DNA from: Ruminococcus sp. UBA6407
Lineage (GTDB): Bacteria; Bacillota; Clostridia; Oscillospirales; Ruminococcaceae
Reading direction: 5' to 3'
DNA: 10,148 nt
NCBI GenBank assembly: GCA_002438605.1
Contig: DJPR01000022.1
Coordinates: 11,952 to 22,099 of the forward strand
Both the position numbers and the translations under genes were made by a program. The notes below the pieces were generated by a model that was given only the letters and a program-made list of their open reading frames with translations, ran no database searches and was not told the origin of the DNA. Shown here in pieces: positions 1 to 6,379 of the stretch. Position 1 is the stretch's first letter, and every line of letters begins with the position of its first letter.

Positions 1-36
1 AGTCTTTTGACGTGCTTTGTGCAGTGTTGCCTAAAA
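1..36 (-). repeat. Right-end copy of a dispersed intergenic repeat (inverted orientation)
   Basis: Read on the minus strand this begins TTTAGGCAACACTGCAC and continues through AAAGCACGTCA, the same core seen at 1956, 2048, 2155 and 4767. Bases 1-23 are an exact reverse complement of 2052-2074. The window begins inside the copy, so its outer limit is unknown. It lies about 25 bases upstream of the ribosome site of the CotH gene, so it is in that gene's leader or promoter region. I saw no convincing -35/-10 pair between 33 and 60. Confidence 0.7.
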
Positions 37-59
37 CAAACATCATTATTCAAGTCAAT

Positions 60-64
60 GGAGG
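60..64 (+). promoter_or_regulatory. Ribosome binding site fixing the CotH start
   Basis: GGAGG at 60-64 lies 8 bases before ATG 73. The frame is open further upstream (TTG at 7, ATG at 58), but only ATG 73 is correctly spaced from a Shine-Dalgarno sequence, and only this start puts a clean signal peptide at the N-terminus. Confidence 0.75.
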
Positions 65-72
65 TAGCATAT

Positions 73-1956
73 ATGCTGAAAACAGCAAAGAGGTGCATGG
101 CATTTGGATTGGCGGCTGTTATGGCAGTTTCATTTGTCGGCTGCAAAAACAGTTCCAATAAGAAAGAGGAAACAGAACAGGTAAAAGCAGAAACCTTATC
201 ATATGAAAATAAGTTATTCGATACATCTTATGTGCATACGATTAACGTTGAAATTGCTGATGACGATTGGGAGGATTTAAAAGCCAATCCTACTCAAAAA
301 ACAAAATATCAGGCGGATATTACAATAGACGGAGAAACTATAAATGACGTATCTTTTTCAACAAAAGGAAATACAAGTCTTTCATCGGTTTCATCTGATT
401 CCGATTCCGACAGATACAGTTTTAAGGTGAATTTCGGAAAATATGTTGAAAACCAGACATACTATGGTTTAAATAAGCTGAATTTAAATAATATTTACGC
501 TGACGCAACTTATATGAAAGACTATATATCATATAAGATATTTGATGAAGCGGGTGTGGATTCTCCGCTTGTAAGCTATGTTGACATTCAGATAAACGGC
601 GAGGAATTTGGTCTTTATCTTGCAATAGAAGATATAAGCGAATCATATCTTAACAGAACAAATGACGGCGAGGGTGAGTTGTACAAGCCTGAAACCAGCA
701 GTCTTGCAAATATGGGCGGAGGAAAGGGAAATATGCAGCCTCCGTCGGATATGGAAATGCCTGATGGCATGGAGTTCCCGAACGATATACAGGCTCCCGA
801 TAATGCAGCTTCATCAGAGGGAACGGAACGTCCGAATGATATACAAGCTCCTGATAATGCAGATTCATCAGGAGGAATGGAACGTCCGAACGATATGCAG
901 GCTCCCGATAATACAAATTCATCAGAGGGCATGGAACGTCCGAATGATATGCAGACTCCCGATAATTCGGATTCATCAGAGGGCATGGAACGTCCGAACG
1001 ATATGCAGACTCCAGATAATGCAGATTCATCAGAGAACATGGAACGTCCGAACGATATGAAAACGCCGGGAGGAAACGGATTTCCCAACGGAGATATGTT
1101 TTCAGATGACAACGGAGCGTCTTTGAAATATACAGATGATGAGGTTTCAAGTTATTCCGATATATTTGATAATACAATAACGAACTCGGACGAGGACGAT
1201 TGGAACAAAGTAATTGCAGCATTAAAAAGTCTTTCTGAGGACGATGCTGAAAGTGCTGTGGATACAGATGAGGTTATAAGATATTTTGCGGCACATAATT
1301 TTGTTCTGAATTATGACAGCTATACAGGAAATATGCTGCACAACTATTTTCTGTATGAAAATGACGGAAAGCTCTCACTTCTGCCATGGGATTATAATCT
1401 TGCATTCGGAACCTTCTCAGGCGGCGGTGAAATGGGAAATGGCGAAAATGCCACTGCACTTATTAATACAGGCATAGACTCACCTCTTTCAGGAGCAGAT
1501 GAAGCTGACAGACCCTTCTGGGAATTTATTGCGTCTGACGAGGACTATCTGGAGCAGTACCACAAGGTTTATGATGAGCTTATAAGCAGCTTTTTTGAAA
1601 GCGGAAGGTTTGAATCAGAGCTTGAAAGAGTTTACAATATGATAAGGCCATATGTTGAAAAGGATACGTCCGCATTTTATACTGTAGACGAATTTGATGA
1701 TGCATATGAAACATTAAATAAATTCTGCCTTTTAAGAGCAGAAAGTATAAGAAAACAGCTTTCAGGTGAGCTTGCTTCAATTTCTGATGAGCAGACTGCT
1801 TCAGAACAGGTGGACGCTTCTGATATAAGCATTAAAACAATGGGTATGCAAAATAATAAAGGATTTGACGCTCCTCAAATGCCCGGAGGAATGAAATTCC
1901 CTGATAACATGACTCCTCCTGATAATAAGGGAAATAATATCGAATCCACAACTTAA
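73..1956 (+). CDS. cotH: CotH-family atypical kinase, surface lipoprotein with internal tandem repeats
   Basis: The product has 627 residues from ATG 73. It starts with a lipoprotein signal: K/R near the N-terminus, a hydrophobic stretch, and a lipobox FVGC with Cys at residue 24, so it should be anchored outside the membrane. CotH-family hallmarks are KGNTSL (about 98-103), an acidic IEDISESYLNR segment, LYK (203-205), LKY (351-353), HNYFLYEN and PWDYNLAFG (438-446). The Asp of PWDYN matches the metal-binding, kinase-DFG-like position. The family (known from Bacillus spore-coat CotH) transfers phosphate to Ser in coat proteins; in non-coat Clostridia lipoproteins the substrate is not known. 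Between LYK and LKY, where relatives usually have a short loop, sits a Pro/Asp/Met/Ser-rich insertion of about 140 residues built of 18-residue repeats (772-1077). A similar MPGGMKFPDN-type tail closes the protein. The TAA stop overlaps the first base of an intergenic repeat. It appears to be its own transcription unit. Confidence 0.88.
   Translation: MLKTAKRCMAFGLAAVMAVSFVGCKNSSNKKEETEQVKAETLSYENKLFDTSYVHTINVEIADDDWEDLKANPTQKTKYQADITIDGETINDVSFSTKGNTSLSSVSSDSDSDRYSFKVNFGKYVENQTYYGLNKLNLNNIYADATYMKDYISYKIFDEAGVDSPLVSYVDIQINGEEFGLYLAIEDISESYLNRTNDGEGELYKPETSSLANMGGGKGNMQPPSDMEMPDGMEFPNDIQAPDNAASSEGTERPNDIQAPDNADSSGGMERPNDMQAPDNTNSSEGMERPNDMQTPDNSDSSEGMERPNDMQTPDNADSSENMERPNDMKTPGGNGFPNGDMFSDDNGASLKYTDDEVSSYSDIFDNTITNSDEDDWNKVIAALKSLSEDDAESAVDTDEVIRYFAAHNFVLNYDSYTGNMLHNYFLYENDGKLSLLPWDYNLAFGTFSGGGEMGNGENATALINTGIDSPLSGADEADRPFWEFIASDEDYLEQYHKVYDELISSFFESGRFESELERVYNMIRPYVEKDTSAFYTVDEFDDAYETLNKFCLLRAESIRKQLSGELASISDEQTASEQVDASDISIKTMGMQNNKGFDAPQMPGGMKFPDNMTPPDNKGNNIESTT
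772..1077 (+). repeat. 54-bp in-frame tandem repeat inside cotH
   Basis: There are five consecutive 54-bp units (772-825, 826-879, 880-933, 934-987, 988-1041) and a partial sixth (1042-1077). Each encodes an 18-residue motif of the form ERPNDMQ-A/T-PDN-x-D/N-SSEGM, corresponding to protein residues about 234-335. Units 3, 4 and 5 are nearly identical at the DNA level, with mostly single-base differences, so recent duplication or homogenisation is likely. The period is a multiple of three, so copy-number changes would lengthen or shorten the linker without breaking the frame. Confidence 0.93.
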
Positions 1957-1990
1957 GGCAATACCGCACAATTTTATGCTGTACTGCATT
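1955..1990 (+). repeat. Dispersed hairpin repeat, copy A, at the end of cotH
   Basis: The sequence AAGGCAATACCGCACAA starts here and matches the repeat core at 2155 and 4767. Arms 1955-1967 and 1978-1990 pair at 10 of 13 positions around a 10-base loop. The first bases of the repeat are the end of the cotH TAA stop codon. Confidence 0.6.
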
Positions 1991-2002
1991 AATAATAAAA
2001 GC

Positions 2003-2038
2003 AAAAGGCTGTAAGAAGTTTATTTCTGCAGCCTTTTA
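2003..2038 (+). terminator. Intrinsic terminator-like hairpin after cotH
   Basis: AAAAGGCTG at 2003-2011 pairs perfectly with CAGCCTTTT at 2029-2037. The GC core (GGCTG/CAGCC) is followed directly by TTTTA. It lies about 45 bases after the cotH stop and upstream of the next promoter, where a terminator is expected. The U run is short, so its strength is uncertain. Confidence 0.6.
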
Positions 2039-2044
2039 TGCTTT

Positions 2045-2074
2045 ATAGCAATGCACAAAGCACGTCAAAAGACT
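2045..2074 (+). repeat. Dispersed repeat copy, inverted partner of the 1-23 sequence
   Basis: Bases 2052-2074 are the exact reverse complement of 1-23. The copy starts with a shortened core (AGCAATGCACAAAGCACG compared with the usual GGCAACACTGCACAAAGCACG). With the copy at 1-23 it forms a 23-bp inverted repeat flanking the whole CotH gene. Confidence 0.75.
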
Positions 2075-2107
2075 TTTTTACTACTGCTGACTTTAACAAT
2101 AATTCTA

Positions 2108-2136
2108 TTGACATAATCTTAACGATTTGCTATAAT
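2108..2136 (+). promoter_or_regulatory. Consensus sigma-70/sigma-A promoter with extended -10
   Basis: TTGACA at 2108-2113, a 17-base spacer, then TATAAT at 2131-2136, preceded by TG one base upstream (TGCTATAAT). Both hexamers match consensus exactly and the spacing is optimal. Transcription should start near 2143, giving a leader of about 70 bases before the sugar transferase. It is the only strong promoter I see in the window and presumably drives the polysaccharide operon. Confidence 0.88.
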
Positions 2137-2153
2137 GTTATAAATACATTTTT

Positions 2154-2186
2154 AAGGCAGCACTGCACAAGGCACTTATGCGGTGA
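2154..2186 (+). repeat. Dispersed hairpin repeat, copy B, in the operon leader
   Basis: AAGGCAGCACTGCACAAGGC matches the repeat core. CACTGCA at 2161-2167 pairs with TGCGGTG at 2179-2185 (one G-U pair, otherwise complete) around an 11-base loop. It lies in the transcribed leader, between the start site predicted from the promoter at 2108-2136 and the ribosome site at 2201, so it would be present as RNA structure in the mRNA. Confidence 0.6.
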
Positions 2187-2200
2187 CGTATTATAATGAT

Positions 2201-2207
2201 AAAGGAG
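2201..2207 (+). promoter_or_regulatory. Ribosome binding site favouring the GTG start at 2214
   Basis: AAAGGAG at 2201-2207 is 6 bases before GTG 2214. An in-frame ATG at 2196 lies upstream of this site and has no Shine-Dalgarno of its own, so 2214 is the better start. A further in-frame ATG at 2250 is possible but is poorly spaced from any purine-rich sequence. Confidence 0.65.
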
Positions 2208-2213
2208 ACATCG

Positions 2214-3632
2214 GTGGGAAGAAAAAGAGAAATCCCCATTCCGAGTATTATGAATAAAAAAGATCAGTATAAAAGATTAATTACCTTTGGTTCTGCTGTA
2301 CTGCTTATGGTTATGCTTACAAGCATATTCGGCATAATGTGGTATGCTTACTACAGTCAGGCAATAGTCCTTCCGTTTTATCGCAGAGGCAACTGGGTAC
2401 TTATAGGAATATACGCTGTTTTAATTTTGATTTTCTTCAAAGCGTACGGCGGCTTTAAAATAGGATACCTTAAACGGACGGATATGCTTTATTCGCAGAT
2501 TTTGTCGCTTATATGCGTTAATACAATATCGTATTTTATGATAAGTCTTATAGGCCGTCATTTTATGGACGCTGTTCCTGTTCTGATTATGACAGCCGCT
2601 GATATGCTTACGATATGCCTGTGGACTTATCTTGCAGGTGAAATGTACTTTCTTATATATCCGCCAAGACGGCTGGTTATTCTCTACGGAAGTCATCAGG
2701 CAGCGTCGCTTGTGCTTAAAATGAGTTCACGAGTGGACAAGTATATGATTTGTGAATCGGTAAACATTAATGAGGAGTCTGAAAAAATCAAGGAGCTTCT
2801 TCTCAAATATGAGGGTGTTATTATATGCGACATTCCTGCCGAAAGGCGAAATGACTACCTTAAATTCTGTTTTGAACATTCCATAAGAGCATATATTGCT
2901 CCGAAAATTTCAGATATAATCATAAGAGGAGCAGACGATATACGCCTTTTCGATACTCCCCTGCTTTTAAGCAGAAATTACGGACTAACCTTTGAACAGA
3001 GAATTTTGAAAAGAATTTTTGATATTTCACTTTCCGTCCCTGCATTGATTCTCGTATCTCCGTTCATGCTGGTTTCAGCCCTGATGATAAAGCTTTACGA
3101 TAAAGGACCTGTATTTTACAAGCAGTGCCGGCTTACTCAGAACGGCAAAAGGTTTGATGTTTATAAATTCAGAAGTATGATAGTGGACGCTGAAAAAAAC
3201 GGTGTACCTCAGCTATGTACTGATGAGGACAGCAGAATCACACCTGTCGGCAGGATTTTGAGAAAGTACAGACTCGATGAACTGCCGCAGCTTTTGAATA
3301 TAATAAAGGGCGATATGTCGCTTGTAGGGCCTCGTCCCGAACGTCCTGAGCTTACAGCCGAATATAAAAAGGAAATGCCTGAATTTGAATACAGATTAAA
3401 AGTCAAAGCAGGTCTTACGGGCTATGCACAGGTTACAGGAGTTTATGATACAACTCCTTACGACAAGCTTAAAATGGACCTCATGTATATTGAAAAATAT
3501 TCAATGCGTATGGATTTGCAGATAATTTTAATGACATTTAAAATTATGCTTTTTCCAAGCAAAACAAATGCAGAATCCGAACTTATAATACCACAGGAGA
3601 AAAAACACGAAGGAAAGGAAAAAAGCAAATGA
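2214..3632 (+). CDS. Polyprenyl-phosphate sugar-1-phosphate transferase (initiating glycosyltransferase)
   Basis: The product has 472 residues from GTG 2214 (478 if ATG 2196 is used), the usual length for this family. The N-terminal part has about four hydrophobic membrane segments (roughly residues 22-45, 60-80, 95-115, 120-145). A soluble Rossmann-like CoA-binding-type region follows, then the C-terminal bacterial sugar transferase domain from about residue 264. That domain shows KRIFD and a membrane re-entrant helix, KFRSM (318-322), DELPQL (355-360), GDMSLVGPRPE (ending at 376) and KAGLTGYAQV. The family transfers a hexose-1-phosphate from a nucleotide sugar to undecaprenyl phosphate on the inner membrane face, the first committed step of capsule, exopolysaccharide or wall-glycan assembly. 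The sugar transferred cannot be read from sequence. It is the first gene of the operon, directly behind the consensus promoter, and overlaps manC by four bases (ATGA). Confidence 0.9.
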   Translation: MGRKREIPIPSIMNKKDQYKRLITFGSAVLLMVMLTSIFGIMWYAYYSQAIVLPFYRRGNWVLIGIYAVLILIFFKAYGGFKIGYLKRTDMLYSQILSLICVNTISYFMISLIGRHFMDAVPVLIMTAADMLTICLWTYLAGEMYFLIYPPRRLVILYGSHQAASLVLKMSSRVDKYMICESVNINEESEKIKELLLKYEGVIICDIPAERRNDYLKFCFEHSIRAYIAPKISDIIIRGADDIRLFDTPLLLSRNYGLTFEQRILKRIFDISLSVPALILVSPFMLVSALMIKLYDKGPVFYKQCRLTQNGKRFDVYKFRSMIVDAEKNGVPQLCTDEDSRITPVGRILRKYRLDELPQLLNIIKGDMSLVGPRPERPELTAEYKKEMPEFEYRLKVKAGLTGYAQVTGVYDTTPYDKLKMDLMYIEKYSMRMDLQIILMTFKIMLFPSKTNAESELIIPQEKKHEGKEKSK

Positions 3633-4705
3633 AAACCACAGCAGTAATTATGGCAGGCGGACGTGGCGAACGTTTTTGGCCTAAAAGCAGAAATTCATAT
3701 CCTAAGCAGTTCCTCTCACTCACAAAAGACGGAGAAACAATGATTCAGAAAACTGTCAGCAGGCTTCTTCCGCTTGTTGAAAAGCAGGACATCTACATTG
3801 TAACAAATGAATCATATATCAAGCTTGTAAAGGAACAGCTTCCCGATATTCCGGAGGAAAATATCCTCGCAGAGCCTTGTGCAAGAAATACAGCTCCATG
3901 TATCGCTCTTGCAGCAGCCGTTATAAACAGAAAGTATGATGATGCAGTAATGCTCGTACTCCCTTCAGACCACCTTATCGGCTATGAGGAGCTTTATCTC
4001 GGCACTCTCAAAAAGGCAATCGCAACCTGCATGGAGGGTACTAACCTCGTCACAATAGGTATTACACCAACATATCCCGAAACAGGCTACGGCTATATAA
4101 ATTTCAGCAATGAAACTTCAGATACAAGCCAGGACGCTTACAAAGTAGCAAGATTTGTTGAAAAGCCTGACATTGAAACCGCTAAGGACTACCTTGCTTC
4201 AGGAAAGTATCTCTGGAACAGCGGAATGTTCGTATGGAAGATTTCATCAATCAAGAGCAACCTTAAAGCATTTATGCCTGATATATATGAGGGTGCGGAG
4301 AAAATCGGCGAGGCTTACGGCACTCCTGTGTTCAATGACGTGCTTTGCAGAGAATTTACAGCATTCAGAAGTGAGTCGGTTGACTTCGGAATTATGGAAA
4401 AAGCCGACAATATCTATACAATTCCCGGCAGCTTCGGCTGGGACGATGTAGGCAACTGGCTTGCAGTTGAACGCATCAATGAAACAGACAGCAATTCAAA
4501 CTATATCGAGGGCAATGTGATTTCAATAGGCTCTGAAAGAAGTACGATTTGCGGCGGAAAAAGACTTATTGCAGCCGTAGGTCTTGAAGATCTGATAGTT
4601 GTGGATACAGATGACGCTGTTCTTATCTGTTCAAAAACAAATACTCAGGACGTTAAAAAGGTTATCGCACAGCTTAAAGAACAGGGCAGAACAGAGCTTG
4701 TATAA
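3629..4705 (+). CDS. manC: Mannose-1-phosphate guanylyltransferase (GDP-mannose pyrophosphorylase)
   Basis: The product has 358 residues and makes GDP-mannose from mannose-1-phosphate and GTP in the cytoplasm. The nucleotidyltransferase signature GGRGERFWPKSR (10-21) is intact. LPSDH (111-115) carries the metal-binding Asp. FVEKPD (176-181), WNSGMF (196-201) and GWDDVGNW (270-277) are the other family motifs. The length fits the monofunctional form; the C-terminal phosphomannose isomerase domain of the bifunctional type is absent. Its ATG overlaps the stop of the sugar transferase (ATGA), with AAGGAAA just upstream, so translation is probably coupled. It supplies the substrate for the gmd product downstream and possibly for a mannosyltransferase in the same operon. 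Confidence is high because all motifs agree. Confidence 0.95.
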   Translation: MKTTAVIMAGGRGERFWPKSRNSYPKQFLSLTKDGETMIQKTVSRLLPLVEKQDIYIVTNESYIKLVKEQLPDIPEENILAEPCARNTAPCIALAAAVINRKYDDAVMLVLPSDHLIGYEELYLGTLKKAIATCMEGTNLVTIGITPTYPETGYGYINFSNETSDTSQDAYKVARFVEKPDIETAKDYLASGKYLWNSGMFVWKISSIKSNLKAFMPDIYEGAEKIGEAYGTPVFNDVLCREFTAFRSESVDFGIMEKADNIYTIPGSFGWDDVGNWLAVERINETDSNSNYIEGNVISIGSERSTICGGKRLIAAVGLEDLIVVDTDDAVLICSKTNTQDVKKVIAQLKEQGRTELV

Positions 4706-4718
4706 ATTTGTTCAGAAG

Positions 4719-4732
4719 TGGTAATATTACCA
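4719..4732. promoter_or_regulatory. 14-bp perfect palindrome, possible operator
   Basis: TGGTAATATTACCA is its own reverse complement and lies 14 bases after the manC stop. It is too AT-rich and lacks the U tract needed for a terminator. A dimeric repressor site is one reading; no family is assigned. Confidence 0.35.
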
Positions 4733-4750
4733 TTAACATAAAGACAGTTA

Positions 4751-4766
4751 TTACATAATTATGTAA
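4751..4766. promoter_or_regulatory. 16-bp perfect palindrome abutting the MITE-like element
   Basis: TTACATAATTATGTAA is perfectly self-complementary and ends exactly where the left terminal repeat of the following element begins (4767). It could be an operator, a preferred insertion target, or part of the element. No matching sequence is present on the other side of the element. Confidence 0.4.
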
Positions 4767-4921
4767 AGGCGATACCGCACAAAGCTTGTGCGGCAGAAAC
4801 GTATATATTTTTCGTCAGGTTGCATAGGATTTTTGAAAGCATAATGTCTTATGGTGAGAAAATTGTGTGTAAGATGACGTAAAATTTGCAGGTTTATGAC
4901 GTGCTTTGTACGGTGTTGCCT
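4767..4921. mobile_element. MITE-like element, 155 bp, upstream of gmd
   Basis: The left end AGGCGATACCGCACAAAGC (4767-4785) and the reverse complement of the right end, AGGCAACACCGTACAAAGC (4903-4921), match at 16 of 19 positions, giving imperfect terminal inverted repeats. The interior has no meaningful reading frame. Inside the left end, CCGCACAA (4775-4782) and TTGTGCGG (4786-4793) form a perfect 8-bp hairpin around AGC. Both ends belong to the repeat family found at 1, 1956, 2048 and 2155. No clean target duplication is seen; the flanks are only A-rich. Non-autonomous mobility is inferred, and no transposase lies in the window. Confidence 0.5.
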
Positions 4922-4941
4922 AAAATCTGTCTGAAATATAA

Positions 4942-5991
<1,050 letters not shown>

Positions 5992-6006
5992 TACGGAGAT
6001 TTTGAG

Positions 6007-6300
6007 ATGTTTAATAGTGATAATGAATTGAAGAAACTATTTAAAGATTGGTTAATCGAAAAAGGATACAAACAATTTACTCCAAAGGGAAACCCCAGTA
6101 CTGTATATGATTATTTAAAACGAGTTGATAAAGTTTGTGAATGGGAAAATATCACATTGGCTGAATTGTTTGAAAAGATATCTGAAATTCGTTCTTTATA
6201 TGATTATAATGGTCCGAAAAAAGAACTTGGGGCAAAATCACATAATTCATATATTTGTGCATTAAGACATTTTGAAGAATTCAAGGCAAGTAGAATATAA
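6007..6300 (+). CDS. Small AT-rich protein resembling an integrase-type SAM-like core-binding domain
   Basis: The product has 97 residues and starts at ATG 6007 with GGAG 8 bases upstream. It is predicted helical, with a layout like the N-terminal core-binding domain of tyrosine recombinases: LKKLFKDWLIEKG, then NPSTVYDYLKRVDKVCEWE, ITLAELFEKI and a closing KSHNSYICALRHFEEF. No catalytic recombinase domain (no R...HxxR...Y) follows, so integrase activity is not expected. By hand count, 6001-6300 is about 28% G+C, against roughly 40% in gmd, and codon choice looks less biased than in the neighbours. It sits 15 bases after gmd and is followed by a strong hairpin. This suggests a gene inserted into the polysaccharide operon rather than a glycan enzyme. 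The function is unknown; similar short proteins could also be antitoxin-like or DNA-binding. The domain assignment is from pattern memory and is tentative. Confidence 0.7.
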   Translation: MFNSDNELKKLFKDWLIEKGYKQFTPKGNPSTVYDYLKRVDKVCEWENITLAELFEKISEIRSLYDYNGPKKELGAKSHNSYICALRHFEEFKASRI

Positions 6301-6317
6301 AGTATAATATTGTTCAA

Positions 6318-6336
6318 GGGCGAACTACGTTCGCCC
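6318..6336. terminator. Strong hairpin after the 97-residue gene
   Basis: GGGCGAAC (6318-6325) and GTTCGCCC (6329-6336) form a perfect 8-bp GC-rich stem with a 3-base loop, 17 bases after the stop. A second, outer pairing of GTTCAA (6312-6317) with TTGAAC (6348-6353) could enclose it. What follows is ATTGCATTTATTT, not a true U tract, so it may be an attenuator or an mRNA-stabilising structure rather than a full terminator; the GT genes downstream have no visible promoter of their own. Confidence 0.5.
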
Positions 6337-6379
6337 ATTGCATTTATTTGAACTTGTTCTCAACGAAAGGAAGAATTAA

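Noticed and set aside
7..72. Upstream extension of the CotH reading frame to TTG 7 or ATG 58
   Set aside because: It would put 5-22 extra residues before a clean lipoprotein signal, lacks a ribosome site, and part of it is the dispersed repeat.
772..1077. Possible CRISPR array
   Set aside because: The repeats are directly adjacent, without spacers, and in frame within a gene.
615..1222. Long open frames antisense to the cotH repeat region (165 and 190 residues)
   Set aside because: They arise because the 54-bp repeat has a multiple-of-three period, so open frames persist on both strands. There is no ribosome site and no family resemblance.
4336..4347. TGACGTGCTTTG inside manC, matching the end of the dispersed repeat
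   Set aside because: Only 12 bases match. They encode conserved-looking protein sequence and lack the AGGCA terminus, so this is probably chance.
4801..4890. Promoter inside the MITE-like element driving gmd
   Set aside because: Candidate hexamer pairs (TTGCAT/CATAAT, TTGTGT/TAAAAT) have spacers of 14 and 11 bases, too short for a sigma-A promoter.
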